Shown: positions 7,818 to 18,442 of the stretch, in pieces
Layout of the letters: each line of letters opens with the position of its first letter
How positions within the stretch are numbered: position 1 is the first letter of the stretch
Source: Chitinophagaceae bacterium
GTDB lineage: Bacteria; Bacteroidota; Bacteroidia; Chitinophagales; Chitinophagaceae
Length of the DNA: 64,000 nt
NCBI GenBank assembly: GCA_025449645.1
Contig: JANWIY010000163.1
Coordinates: forward strand, 1-64,000
Reading direction: 5' to 3'
Notes under the pieces: model-generated
The model's database searches: none
The model's input: only the letters and a program-made list of their open reading frames with translations
Told to the model about the DNA's origin: nothing
Made by a program: the position numbers and the translations under genes

Positions 7818-10271
7818 ATGGATTATGTTGGTGAACACCTGCTGCCCGGAAAGCTGGGTCAGTTTTTTGTGGTACTCTCTTTCGCCGCTTCCTTTGTAGC
7901 CAGCCTTTGTTATTTTAAATCCGCAAATGGAAAAACGCCGGATGATCAGAACACCTGGAAAAAAATGGCCAGGATAGCCTTCTTCATCGATACCATTTCC
8001 ATATTCATCATCTTCGGCACCATCTATTATATTGTCAGGCAGCATTATTTCGAATACAATTTTGCCTGGGAGCATTCCGGGAAGAAACTGGATACGAAAT
8101 ATCTCCTGGCCTGTATCTGGGAGGCCCAGGAAGGCAGCTTTTTATTGTGGATGATGTGGCATGGCGTGCTGGGGATCATCCTGATGTTCAGGGCGGGCAA
8201 ATGGGAAGCGCCCGTTCTTACGGTCATCAGCTTCGCGCAGTTTTGCCTTGGCACAATGATCCTGGGCGTTTATGTTTTTGGTCAGCAGGTCGGGCACAGC
8301 CCTTTTATGCTGGTTAGACAATTATTTCAGGAGGCGCCGATCTTTCAGCAGGCAGACTATCTGTCGATTCCCCAGATGCAGGACGGACAAAGTCTGAATG
8401 CCCTGCTGCAGAATTACTGGATGGTGATTCACCCGCCGGTGCTCTTTCTCGGATTTGCCTCCACCATTATTCCTTTTTCATATGCGATAGCCGGGTTATG
8501 GAAAAAGCAATATGGCAGCTGGACAAAAACAGCACTTCCATGGACCTTGTTTTCCTGTTGTATCCTGATTACAGGCATCATGATGGGAGCGGCCTGGGCT
8601 TATGAGTCCCTGACCTTCGGCGGCTACTGGGCCTGGGATCCGGTTGAAAATGCATCGCTGGTTCCCTGGCTGGTCCTGCTGGCAGGCCTGCATACGCAGG
8701 TCGTTTATAATGCTACCGGTCATTCCCTGCGTGCAACTTATTTTTTCCTCATACTGGGATTTGTGCTGGTATTATATGCTACATTCCTTACGCGCAGCGG
8801 AGTATTGGGAGACACTTCGGTGCATGCTTTTGTCAGTTCAGGCATGGATTTGCAATTGATTCTTTTTATACTGGTCTTTTTCATACCGGCCATCATTCTT
8901 TATTTCCTCCGCTACAGGCAGATTCCGCATATCAAAAAGGAAGAAAATACCTGGTCGCGTGAGTTCTGGATGTTCATCGGCTCGCTCGTTATTTTCTTAT
9001 CAGCCATTTTTATTTGCATTGCCACATCTCTGCCTATAATAAACGATATATTCGGCACCCACCACACGACCGGCGATGACCCTAAATTTTCCTACAACCG
9101 GATTGAGATTTTTGTAGCTATCGTCCTGGGGGTGCTCACAGCTATCGTACAATACCTGAAATATAAAAACACACCCAGGGGACTTGTCTGGAAAAAGATA
9201 TGGCCAGCCACGGTAGTCGCACTTTTGATTTCTATTGGTGTCATCTTGTTTGGCGGTGTGAACTATGATCAGTACGGTAATGGTTTTCTGACCGCCATTC
9301 ACATTGCCATATTTGCCGGCATATATGCATTGGTTGCCAACACCGCTTATATTTTCACAGAACAGAAAGGAAGGTTAAGGGTGGCCGGTGCTTCGGTAGC
9401 ACATGCCGGCTTTGGCTTGTTGCTGGTTGGCATCCTGATGTCTTCATCAAAAAAAGAAGTGCTTTCCTATAATTCCACCGGTATTAATATTCCTTTTGAT
9501 CCAAAGACCAAGGAAAATCCGCTGGAGAATATTACCCTTCTGAAAAATGTGAAGACGGATATGGGCAAATATTTTGCAACCTATCTGAGTAATGATTCCG
9601 TAAACAAGGCCGGGAATATTATTTATTTCAAGATTAATTTTAAAGATAAATCGACGGGTGAATCTTTCAACCTCTGGCCCAACCTGATTAGGAATACAAA
9701 AGGATCAGAAGGATTTTCCAACAACCCTGACAAGCGTCATTACCTCGGTCACGATATATTTACTTATATCAGTTATGCCAATATCCTGGACAACCAAAAG
9801 GATACAGGGGGCTTTGTTTCTCATCCGGTTTCGATTCACGACACCATATATTATTCGAAGGGGATGATGATCCTGGATACCGTATTTGTAAATCCCGACA
9901 ATGAAAAATATCATTTTGCAGCATCGGATACAGCCCTGCTGGCCAGTATCCGGGTGATCAGCCGGGATAGTGAGCGGTACACAATAATGCCTTTGCTGTA
10001 CGTTAAGGACAATAAGATACACCGGATAGCGGATACGCTTTTTGCCCAGAATCTGGCCGTTGAACTGGGAGCAATACTAAATAACCGGAAAATCGAATTG
10101 CGCGTTAAGGAATCAAGTGATATGGTCCCCTTTGTTTCGCTGAAAGTGTACACTTTTCCGGAGATAAACCTGGTGTGGACCGGAATTCTGATCATGGTAT
10201 CCGGAATTGCAATAAGTATGCTTTACCGGCGAAAACAACGCATGCAGGCACCTGACCTTCCTGCAGTGTGA
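7818..10271 (+). CDS. ccmF: Cytochrome c biogenesis protein CcmF/CcsA family
   Basis: MMWHGVLGI, WMVIHPPVLFLGFAS, WAYESLTFGGYWAWDPVENASLVPWLVLLAGLHTQ (WWD-type haem-handling motif). Confidence 0.92.
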   Translation: MDYVGEHLLPGKLGQFFVVLSFAASFVASLCYFKSANGKTPDDQNTWKKMARIAFFIDTISIFIIFGTIYYIVRQHYFEYNFAWEHSGKKLDTKYLLACIWEAQEGSFLLWMMWHGVLGIILMFRAGKWEAPVLTVISFAQFCLGTMILGVYVFGQQVGHSPFMLVRQLFQEAPIFQQADYLSIPQMQDGQSLNALLQNYWMVIHPPVLFLGFASTIIPFSYAIAGLWKKQYGSWTKTALPWTLFSCCILITGIMMGAAWAYESLTFGGYWAWDPVENASLVPWLVLLAGLHTQVVYNATGHSLRATYFFLILGFVLVLYATFLTRSGVLGDTSVHAFVSSGMDLQLILFILVFFIPAIILYFLRYRQIPHIKKEENTWSREFWMFIGSLVIFLSAIFICIATSLPIINDIFGTHHTTGDDPKFSYNRIEIFVAIVLGVLTAIVQYLKYKNTPRGLVWKKIWPATVVALLISIGVILFGGVNYDQYGNGFLTAIHIAIFAGIYALVANTAYIFTEQKGRLRVAGASVAHAGFGLLLVGILMSSSKKEVLSYNSTGINIPFDPKTKENPLENITLLKNVKTDMGKYFATYLSNDSVNKAGNIIYFKINFKDKSTGESFNLWPNLIRNTKGSEGFSNNPDKRHYLGHDIFTYISYANILDNQKDTGGFVSHPVSIHDTIYYSKGMMILDTVFVNPDNEKYHFAASDTALLASIRVISRDSERYTIMPLLYVKDNKIHRIADTLFAQNLAVELGAILNNRKIELRVKESSDMVPFVSLKVYTFPEINLVWTGILIMVSGIAISMLYRRKQRMQAPDLPAV

Positions 10272-10338
10272 AAATCCTGACAAGGGCCATTCCCACAGCT
10301 TTGCAGGTGCCATAAAAAATGGTACCTTTAGAGACACT

Positions 10339-11010
10339 ATGCGGGCGGTTCGTACTTTATATTTTTTGTTTCTGATTCCACTTATCCTTTTGATTACGGT
10401 TCAGCCTGTTGCTGCCCAGCAATCACCATCTCCTTCCCGGAAAACACCCGGAAGTTTACCGGAAACGCCGGCCGGCCGGTTCGGAAAAAATGATACGATT
10501 TACAGTATGATAGTTGTATATGACGGGGATACTATTCCAGCCGAGACGCTTGAGCTGGTCAATATAGATCGCGAAATGACCCGGGCCCAGCGGCGACGCT
10601 GGGAGGAAATGACCAAGCTGAGAAATGCTGTGTATGTCACCTATCCTTATGCAAGAAAAGCGGGTATCATTTTGAATGATATAAATGGCCAGCTGGCAAG
10701 GATGCGGTCCGAATCTGAGAAAAAAGCCTATATTAAAACCCGCGAGAAAGACCTGAAAAAGGAGTTTACCGATCCTTTAGAGAACATGTCGGTTTACCAG
10801 GGAAAGGTCTTGATGAAACTCATCAACCGGCAAACTGGAAATAATTGCTACGATATCATTAAAGAATACCGGGGCGGGTTTACCGCACGCTTCTGGCAGA
10901 CCATCGCCTTCTTTTTCGGGAGCAGTCTCAAACAACCCTACGATGCGCGAGGTGATGATAAGGAAATCGAAGCGATCGTACTGGAAGTTGAGCGTATGTA
11001 CCGCGGTTAG
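10339..11010 (+). CDS. DUF4294 family protein
   Basis: Signal peptide followed by MTKLRNAVYVTYPYARKAGIILNDINGQLARMRSESEKKAYIKTREKDLKKEFTDPLENMSVYQGKVLMKLINRQTGNNCYDIIKEYRGGFTARFWQ. Confidence 0.8.
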   Translation: MRAVRTLYFLFLIPLILLITVQPVAAQQSPSPSRKTPGSLPETPAGRFGKNDTIYSMIVVYDGDTIPAETLELVNIDREMTRAQRRRWEEMTKLRNAVYVTYPYARKAGIILNDINGQLARMRSESEKKAYIKTREKDLKKEFTDPLENMSVYQGKVLMKLINRQTGNNCYDIIKEYRGGFTARFWQTIAFFFGSSLKQPYDARGDDKEIEAIVLEVERMYRG

Positions 11011-11253
11011 TTTCCGCCATTTTATTAATTATTTACTTATTTCTGCTGGATAAATTTTCCTGGCCATTTGCTTCGCGCGCAATTCCTTTTGCTTAGTACC
11101 CCAATTATCACGTTTCAGTAATCCATTCTTCAGGTTGAGGGTTTTCCGCCGATTTCCTGTACAGCAATTAAGCATATTTGCCTGTCTACTCTAAGCCTAT
11201 ATGACTCACGGAGAACTAATTGACGTCATAATATAAAATCAAAACTACTGCAC

Positions 11254-14200
11254 ATGAGAAGCCTTATCCTTTTGATTTTTCTAGCCTTTGTCGCTATATC
11301 AGTAAATGCGCAGCCAGCAGTAATTACCGGAAAAGTTACCAACAGCAGGGGAGAGCCGATCTCATACGCGACAGTTACGCTCCGAGGAACAAAGGTTTCT
11401 GTTGCAGCCGATATTGACGGCGCGTTCAGTATTCGCGCTGACCGCGGACAAACGCTTTTGGTCACTGCCACAAACTATGGGAGTCAGTCCGTTCTTATTA
11501 ATTCGGATCATCTCGATATACAGTTGTCCGTCCGGGAAACCGCACTTTCAGAAGTGGTTGTCACCGCACTCGGACAATCTCAAAACAAGGCCAAGCTTGG
11601 ATATTCTGCTGCGAGTTTCGGAACGGCCACGATCAATAAGGATGCCCCTGTAGGAATGCTGGATGGCCTGGCCGGAAAGATCGCGGGTGCAGAAATTTCC
11701 ACAACTGGCGGACCCGGCTCCTCTACCAAAGTAATTTTGAGGGGGTTTGGTGTAATTGCAGGAGGCGATAACCAGCCCTTGTACGTAATAGACGGTGTTC
11801 CTTTGACCAATAATCAATTTCAAAATACGTCGAATACATTAAATGCACTCACCAACACGACGGACTTTGGAAATGGCATGAACGATGTGAATCCCAATGA
11901 TATTGAGACCATCACCGTGCTGAAAGGCACGGCGGCTTCTTCTCTCTATGGCGGTCTCGCCAAAAACGGAGCCATAATGATAACCACCAAGAAAGGCAGG
12001 GCGGGCAAATTAAAAGTGGAATACGACGGAGCGTTTACGCTCAGTACCGTCGGCAAGCTTCCGGATTATGAGTCGGAATTCGGACAGGGCTGGGGCGGCG
12101 TTTTTGTATTGTCCGAAAATGGCAGCTGGGGACCCAAACTGGATGGCAAGGAAAGACTGTGGGGATCTATTGTGGACCACAGTCAGCTGGAGAAGCCTTT
12201 TAGTTTCCAGAAAAATAATATAAGGGATTTTTATACAACGGGAACGGAATTAAACAATACGATTGCTTTATCCGGCGGAAATGATGTTTCAAGGTTTTAC
12301 TTTTCCTATGGAAATGTATCCAGTGATGGAGTGATTCCCACCACTTCGGATTATCTGGAACGGAACACGTTTGCGCTGCGGACCAACAGCAATTTTGGAA
12401 ATTTTGCAATAAATACCTCTTTCAATTATGTAAATCGCAGACAGAACGCGGTCGCCGGCGGGCAAACCGGCAGTGATGGCGGTGGAATTTTCCAATCCCT
12501 CCTGCAGATTCCGGTTGATATTCCCATAAATAATTTCAGGGATTACAAAAACAAATTCTTCAATGTAGATAACTATTTCACGCCCTATGCTGAAAATCCT
12601 TACTTCGGCCTGAATGAAAATGGAGACGTTCAGCATACGGACCGATTCTTCGGAAATGTGGATATGAGCCTTAAGTTCCTTTCTTATTTCACTGCGCAAT
12701 TGCGGGTGGGCGGCGACTTCACCGATGCGCGCACAAAAGACTGGAAGCAGCTTGCCATGGCCAATCCGGGAAGCTGGGATGCCGGGAACAATGTGGAGGG
12801 TTTTCCGAGAACACCCGATGTGGGGTCTGTTACAGAAGCTTCTGACAATGAAAGTGTGCTCAACGGCGACTTCATACTAAAATTCAATAAGGATCTCGGA
12901 AATAAATTTAGCGTGGAAGCGCTCGCAGGTGGTAATTATTATGAAAACAGGCAGCAATCCCAGGCAACGCAAGTGACCAATTTAGTGGTTCCCGGTTTTT
13001 TTAATCTTTCCAATACAAGCCTGCCGCCCACTACGGCGAGCACTTATTTTCTGCAGCGCAGAATGGGCATATATGCTCAGGCGACCGTTTCATATGCAGA
13101 TCAGCTCTATCTGACCGGTAATATCCGCAACGATTGGTCAAGCACCCTTCCCATCGAAAATAATTCAATTCTTTATCCGGGAGCCAACCTGTCCTGGGTA
13201 GCATCTCAGAATTTCAATTCGAGAAATATCATCTCTTACCTGAAATTTCGGGCGGCCTATGGTGAGACCGGCTCTGATCCCGCACCTTATCTCACCTATC
13301 CCAGCCTGGCAAGCGGCACCATCAACCTTCCTTTTGGTTCCCTGATCACGCCATTTAACGGAGTCAGCGGATTCAGGGTCAGTAACAATATCGCCAACGC
13401 TACTCTCAAACCGGTGTTCACAACTGAACTGGAGTTCGGTTCGGAAATCAGGTTTTTTAATGACCGGATTGGGCTGGATGTTACAGTATATGACAAAAAA
13501 GACGATGGACAGATCTTTCCGATAACAATTGCTCCATCTACCGGTTATTCCTCACTCACTGAAAACCTCGGTGTGGTTAGTAACCGGGGGGTGGAAATCA
13601 CGCTGAACCTGCGGCCAATCGAGACCAAAGATTTTGTATGGTCCCTGATCTATACATATGCCAAGAACGATAATAAAGTGATCAATCTTACGGGAGGCAC
13701 ATTGAATCCTGTGGTGTTCGGTATTACAAACGGACCGGAATTACGTGCTGTAGTTGGAAAATCGGTTGCATCTGTTTATGCACCCGTTCCGCAAAAAACT
13801 CCGGATGGTAAAATTGTGGTGGACGCTACCACAGGATTTCCTTCCATAAATCAAACACCGCTGGATCAGTTCGGATTGAAAAATGGTTATTTCGGTAGTG
13901 GCCTTTATGATTATACGATGGGTTTATCCAATAACTTCCAGTACAAGAGTTTTTCCCTTAGCTTTTCATTGGACTTCCGCTATGGCGGGGTGATGTACAG
14001 TCAGACTGCTGCTGAAGTCCTGTTCGACGGTAACGGGATTGCCACTACATATAATGACCGCAGGCCATTCATAGTTCCAAATTCTGTAAATGCCGTAACT
14101 GATGGTACAGGCAAAACCGTTTATGTTGAAAATACAACTTTTGTCGGACCCGGTTCCGTAGCTCTGGGAGGAAAAAACCCCGGTGGTGGAAGCGGACAAA

Positions 14201-14523
14201 CGGATTTTCATTTTGGATATTACAATCCATCCTACAATCAGGGCGGCGGTGACGGGTATCAGATCTTCGACAGGTCCTTCCTGAAATTGCGCGATGTCAA
14301 CCTTTCTTTTACGCTTCCCCACACCTGGAGCACAAAGATCAGCGCCGCCAGTGCGTCGCTCGGAATATATGCACGCAACTTTTTATTGTGGACGCCAAAG
14401 GCCAATGTGTATGTTGATCCTGAAGCGACCAACCTGGGCAATGACCTGGGTGGTGAGTTGGGTGAATTTGCCACAGCACCCCTGTCCAAGAGTTATGGCA
14501 TTATCTTAAAACTTGTCTTCTAA
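11254..14523 (+). CDS. SusC/RagA family TonB-linked outer-membrane protein
   Basis: N-terminal carboxypeptidase-like repeat (ITGKVTNSRGEPISYATVTLRGTK), plug LRGFGVIAGGDNQPLYVIDGVPL, VNPNDIETITVLKGTAASSLYGGLAKNGAIMITTKKG. Confidence 0.95.
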   Translation: MRSLILLIFLAFVAISVNAQPAVITGKVTNSRGEPISYATVTLRGTKVSVAADIDGAFSIRADRGQTLLVTATNYGSQSVLINSDHLDIQLSVRETALSEVVVTALGQSQNKAKLGYSAASFGTATINKDAPVGMLDGLAGKIAGAEISTTGGPGSSTKVILRGFGVIAGGDNQPLYVIDGVPLTNNQFQNTSNTLNALTNTTDFGNGMNDVNPNDIETITVLKGTAASSLYGGLAKNGAIMITTKKGRAGKLKVEYDGAFTLSTVGKLPDYESEFGQGWGGVFVLSENGSWGPKLDGKERLWGSIVDHSQLEKPFSFQKNNIRDFYTTGTELNNTIALSGGNDVSRFYFSYGNVSSDGVIPTTSDYLERNTFALRTNSNFGNFAINTSFNYVNRRQNAVAGGQTGSDGGGIFQSLLQIPVDIPINNFRDYKNKFFNVDNYFTPYAENPYFGLNENGDVQHTDRFFGNVDMSLKFLSYFTAQLRVGGDFTDARTKDWKQLAMANPGSWDAGNNVEGFPRTPDVGSVTEASDNESVLNGDFILKFNKDLGNKFSVEALAGGNYYENRQQSQATQVTNLVVPGFFNLSNTSLPPTTASTYFLQRRMGIYAQATVSYADQLYLTGNIRNDWSSTLPIENNSILYPGANLSWVASQNFNSRNIISYLKFRAAYGETGSDPAPYLTYPSLASGTINLPFGSLITPFNGVSGFRVSNNIANATLKPVFTTELEFGSEIRFFNDRIGLDVTVYDKKDDGQIFPITIAPSTGYSSLTENLGVVSNRGVEITLNLRPIETKDFVWSLIYTYAKNDNKVINLTGGTLNPVVFGITNGPELRAVVGKSVASVYAPVPQKTPDGKIVVDATTGFPSINQTPLDQFGLKNGYFGSGLYDYTMGLSNNFQYKSFSLSFSLDFRYGGVMYSQTAAEVLFDGNGIATTYNDRRPFIVPNSVNAVTDGTGKTVYVENTTFVGPGSVALGGKNPGGGSGQTDFHFGYYNPSYNQGGGDGYQIFDRSFLKLRDVNLSFTLPHTWSTKISAASASLGIYARNFLLWTPKANVYVDPEATNLGNDLGGELGEFATAPLSKSYGIILKLVF

Positions 14524-14527
14524 AAAA

Positions 14528-16048
14528 ATGACTATGCGTATCCCCATTAATAAATTATTGTCGTGCGCCTGCCTTGTTTCATTTCTTTTTTGGGAAACTG
14601 GTTGTAAGAAAGCGCTGGACATAAACTTTAACCCGAATGTTCCCCAACTGTCACAAGGCAATCCTTCACTGATTTTTCCGTCTGCCGTACTTGCAACAAC
14701 AGCAAAGGCGGGTGGCGACCTGGCCATTGTAGGTGGCATGTGGTCCCAGTATTTTACCCAGGCAGCGCTCGGAGAGCAGTATACAGATGTTGATTCTTAT
14801 AATCTCAACGCCAATGACGGGTTTGTTTCCGGTGGTTTTTCAAGCTGGGACGTGTTGTTTGAGTCCGGGCTGAAGAATTATGCCTTTGTGCAGCAAAAAG
14901 CGATTGAAGCCGGTGATTGGAATTTCTATCTGATGAGTACAGTGATGAAAGTATATACGACCACCATACTGGTCGATTTGTATGATCAGATTCCTTATTC
15001 CGAAGCCCTGCTGGGAGCAACGAACCTGCAGCCCAAGTTTGACGATGGTTTTACAATATACCAGGAGTTGCTGGATACCCTGAATATAGCGCTTGGTAAG
15101 GATTTCACGCTTTCAACCAATACAGATCCCGGTACCCAGGACCTGATATTCGGTGGAAATATGGACAACTGGAAAGCATTTGCCAACACGCTTAAACTGA
15201 AAATGTATCTGCGAATGATCAATGCGCATTCGGATGTGGCTACTTCAGGTATCACGGCCTTATATGCCGGCAACCCCGTATTTCTCACGACGGATGCTGC
15301 CGTTACCAACTTTACAGATGCGCCAGGCCTTGACAACCCGCAGTATGAACAGGATAAACGCAATCTGAATACGGCTTCCAATATTAAGGCGAGCACAACA
15401 TTTGTAAGCTGGCTCACCGACAATGGAGACCCGAGGATTATATATTATTATCAGAGCGCATCACCAACTTCCATTAATCAGGGGGATTTTGGTGCGACCA
15501 ATCCAAATTATTCGGCTGCGCCCGTTTACCGGAACATAGATCACACGGCTGCAACAGATCCCGTAGAATTTCTTTCTGCGGCTGAGTCCTATTTCCTGCA
15601 GGCAGAAGCGGACGTACGCTTTTTTGGCGGACTCAATGCAAAGAGTTTATATGAGCAGGGCGTAATGTTAGCCTTTGCAGCAACCGGAAATGACGCCACT
15701 ACCTTTATTGCTCCGGGCGGAGTGTATGAATGGGGGAATGAAAAGGAAGGAGGAGTTGTGCTGGATCCCATCGCACAGATCATCCGCCAGAAATGGGCTT
15801 CATGTGCTTTTGGCGGTCACGGCATTGAAGCTTTTTTTGAAAAAAACAGGACAGGATTCCCGGCCACCAGTCCGGTATATTCCAACGATCCCGCTTATAT
15901 ACCGGGGCAGTTGGTGGTCGTCAGGAATTCAGTACTGCCTCCCGGCATGATGCCTAAAAGATTTGTGTTCCCTATTTCTGAAACTTCAGTCAATAAGAAT
16001 GCGCCCGCCGCCGTGCCAATAACTACACCAACCTGGTGGGGGAAATAA
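14528..16048 (+). CDS. SusD/RagB family nutrient-binding lipoprotein
   Basis: Lipobox-like WETGCKK, FNPNVPQLSQGNPSLIFPSAVLA, SAAESYFLQAEADVRF, IIRQKWASCAFGGHGIEAFFEKNRTGFP. ATG at 14528 preferred. Confidence 0.9.
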   Translation: MTMRIPINKLLSCACLVSFLFWETGCKKALDINFNPNVPQLSQGNPSLIFPSAVLATTAKAGGDLAIVGGMWSQYFTQAALGEQYTDVDSYNLNANDGFVSGGFSSWDVLFESGLKNYAFVQQKAIEAGDWNFYLMSTVMKVYTTTILVDLYDQIPYSEALLGATNLQPKFDDGFTIYQELLDTLNIALGKDFTLSTNTDPGTQDLIFGGNMDNWKAFANTLKLKMYLRMINAHSDVATSGITALYAGNPVFLTTDAAVTNFTDAPGLDNPQYEQDKRNLNTASNIKASTTFVSWLTDNGDPRIIYYYQSASPTSINQGDFGATNPNYSAAPVYRNIDHTAATDPVEFLSAAESYFLQAEADVRFFGGLNAKSLYEQGVMLAFAATGNDATTFIAPGGVYEWGNEKEGGVVLDPIAQIIRQKWASCAFGGHGIEAFFEKNRTGFPATSPVYSNDPAYIPGQLVVVRNSVLPPGMMPKRFVFPISETSVNKNAPAAVPITTPTWWGK

Positions 16049-16067
16049 TTTATTCAATGTAAAGAAT

Positions 16068-16727
16068 ATGAATAAGAAATTAAGTGTCCATATTTTTTTG
16101 ATCTTCTCGTGCTTGATTTTGTTTTCCTGCAAAAAGGACAATTTCAATTACCCGCCGGGAATGGTAGGCATTTCCAAGATCATCTTTTTTCCTTCCGTGA
16201 CCATTGTGGGAGACAGACTGCTCATACTTCAGCAGGGAGCTCCTTTCACGGATTCCGTAATTTCCACCCTTAACGGGCAACCGGTTCCGTTTACGACCAA
16301 TGTAACGGTAAGTACGGCAAATCCGGGAGTATATAATGTAGTGTATACCGCTTCAAATCCGCAGGGATTTACTGCCACGGACTGGAGAACAATCGTGGTA
16401 ATAGGTAGTGATGTGGCTGCCAACGATTTTTCCGGCACTTATTTAAGAGCAGCCACGGGTGTTACCAGCACATGGACAAAAACGGCTACGGGTGTTTACA
16501 CAGTGGAAAATGCAGGCGGAGCATCTGTTGGAGTCGGGCTGAATGTAATAGCAGTTAATTACACAGGGACGCAAATCGCAATACCAGTGCAGGAGTCAAC
16601 GGATTACGGAGGACTGGTGAGTTCTTCGAGCGAAACGTATACACTGACGCCGGCACCACCAACATATTCCTGGATATTTCACGCGACTAATTACGGCACC
16701 GGACTAAGAACCTTTACTAAACAATAA
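16068..16727 (+). CDS. Surface lipoprotein with an Ig-like N-domain (DUF5012 / BT_2262-like)
   Basis: LIFSCKKDN lipobox; ...FTDSVISTLNGQPVPFTTNVTVSTANPGVYNVVYTASNPQGFTATDWRTIVV. Sits directly after susD. Confidence 0.65.
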   Translation: MNKKLSVHIFLIFSCLILFSCKKDNFNYPPGMVGISKIIFFPSVTIVGDRLLILQQGAPFTDSVISTLNGQPVPFTTNVTVSTANPGVYNVVYTASNPQGFTATDWRTIVVIGSDVAANDFSGTYLRAATGVTSTWTKTATGVYTVENAGGASVGVGLNVIAVNYTGTQIAIPVQESTDYGGLVSSSSETYTLTPAPPTYSWIFHATNYGTGLRTFTKQ

Positions 16728-16737
16728 AGTCACCTTT

Positions 16738-17223
16738 ATGCGAAAATTATTTTGTGCGTCTGGAATCCTAGCTATTATCTTTTTAGGTGCCTGTAAGAAA
16801 AGTACCTATAATCCCGGTCTGACCGCCACAGAAAAAGCAGCCGGAGGATGGTGGGTAACATTTACCCAGGGTGGTGTTGACGTGTATGGTCTGGGAACTT
16901 TTTTTCTAACTACTTACAATGATGCAGCCAACGATCAGGATTCACTATGGGTAGATGACCTGACGCATTCCTGGGGGTTTAAATGCAAGGTTGGCCTGAA
17001 TTATAAGAACCTGACTTTTTCGGTTACAAATGGAATAAACGAATATCAGAATGATTCGGTGAATATCGCCAACGGCAAGATCCTTACCAAAGCAGGCAGA
17101 TCAAAGGCCGGAAACCCAACGGACAGTATTTATATGGAAGCGACATTCTCAGACGATCCCACAAAATCTACCTATATCATCAGCGGGACGGAGAGAACCG
17201 GTTTTATCGAAGATGATTATTGA
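16738..17223 (+). CDS. Lipoprotein of the lipid-binding putative hydrolase (Lipid_bd / BT_2261-like) type
   Basis: IIFLGACKKST lipobox, AAGGWWVTF...; last gene of the susCD operon. Confidence 0.6.
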   Translation: MRKLFCASGILAIIFLGACKKSTYNPGLTATEKAAGGWWVTFTQGGVDVYGLGTFFLTTYNDAANDQDSLWVDDLTHSWGFKCKVGLNYKNLTFSVTNGINEYQNDSVNIANGKILTKAGRSKAGNPTDSIYMEATFSDDPTKSTYIISGTERTGFIEDDY

Positions 17224-17611
17224 AATCCCTCGGAGTCATCCCCGTAAGTGCTTTAAAGGTTCTCGCCAGGTGGCTCGTATCAGTGAATCCGGTCAGAGGA
17301 ACTATTTCGGACAAGGGCATTCCCATCTTCAGCAACTGTATTGTTTTCTCCACTCGGAGATTCAGAAGATAAACCTTCGGCGTCATGCCAACTGTTTTCT
17401 TAAATACACGCAACAGGTGACATGGGCTCAACAACGCGATCGTTGCCAGATCATGTAACAGTACCTTGTGTTTTACATTGTCGTGAATATAATCGAGCAC
17501 ATTTTTTATCCGGTGGTCGAGCGGCGGGTCATGAGCTTCATCATGAACGTAATAACCCTTTCTGTCATCAGGGCTGGCCTTGAGATTGCCGGAAGGGTTA
17601 TTTTCAATCAT
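17204..17611 (-). CDS. AraC-type helix-turn-helix regulator (DNA-binding domain)
   Basis: VLDYIHDNVKHKVLLHDLATIALLSPCHLLRVFKKTVGMTPKVYLLNLRVEKTIQLLKMGMPLSEIVPLTGFTDTSHLARTFKALTGMTPRDF. Confidence 0.9.
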   Translation of the reverse strand: MIENNPSGNLKASPDDRKGYYVHDEAHDPPLDHRIKNVLDYIHDNVKHKVLLHDLATIALLSPCHLLRVFKKTVGMTPKVYLLNLRVEKTIQLLKMGMPLSEIVPLTGFTDTSHLARTFKALTGMTPRDFNNHLR

Positions 17612-17637
17612 ATGATCTTGTTGTCAGAGCAGCAGCG

Positions 17638-18384
17638 TTAAAGGTCTCCCAGCCATTTTTTAAATGCACTTGAATTCTCACGACTGATCTGTATCTCCGG
17701 ATTGATAGGCAGTGCAAGTTCTACGCTTACCCTGCTTTTGGACAAAGGCTTAAACCGCCGGATATAATTTACATTAATGATAAATTTCCGGTTCGCCCGG
17801 TAAAAGAGCGATTCATCCAGTTTTTTTTCAAGCGAGCTGAGACTGTAATCCTCAACAACATATCTTTTATTGTTCTTGTCTGCCAGGGAGATCAATTTCT
17901 TATCCGCTCTTATATAGACAATATCATCAGATAATAAGGGATAGTAATCGGTTTTTCCCTTTACCAGGAAACGTTTTTTCGTCCTGTTACGCTCATTCAT
18001 GAAGTCAATAAAACGGTCTATGTTATTTACAAAATGATTCCTGATCGTTTTATATTTATCCAGGATATTTTTTAGCTTATTGCAGTCAATGGGTTTGTTC
18101 AGGTAATCAAAACAATTCATTCCGAAGACCTTGGGATGAAGGTTATTTTCGGGGCCCATCAGCACCACGGGGCAAAGTTGCAAATCCTTCAACATTTCGG
18201 CATGCTGAATATCGGATTCCATATCCCTGAAGATAAGATCAGGTATTCCGGCCTCAAGCCTTTTCAGGCAGGATTTTACCGAAGAATGGATTTCAATGGA
18301 TTCGATGCCTGCTTCGATATCCAGCAGGGCTTGCTTTAGCCAAAGAGCCTGCAGGTGGTCAGCTTCAATAATTAATATTTTCAT
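17638..18384 (-). CDS. LytTR-family response regulator
   Basis: Receiver MKILIIEADH...DLIFRDMES...LNKPI plus a LytTR domain (DIVYIRADKKLISLADKNNKRYVVEDYSLSSLEKKLDESLFYRANRKFIINVNYIRRF). Confidence 0.9.
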   Translation of the reverse strand: MKILIIEADHLQALWLKQALLDIEAGIESIEIHSSVKSCLKRLEAGIPDLIFRDMESDIQHAEMLKDLQLCPVVLMGPENNLHPKVFGMNCFDYLNKPIDCNKLKNILDKYKTIRNHFVNNIDRFIDFMNERNRTKKRFLVKGKTDYYPLLSDDIVYIRADKKLISLADKNNKRYVVEDYSLSSLEKKLDESLFYRANRKFIINVNYIRRFKPLSKSRVSVELALPINPEIQISRENSSAFKKWLGDL

Positions 18385-18442
18385 AGTGCGGTGATTTTTG
18401 TTCATCCAATAACTAAGCCTGCTGATTGCCGGCCCTTTCGCC

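Noticed and set aside
10304-10324. GGTGCCAT-AAAAA-ATGGTACC hairpin after ccmF as a terminator
   Set aside because: Contains a wobble, no proper U-tract, and sits directly before the DUF4294 start; more likely promoter-proximal sequence.
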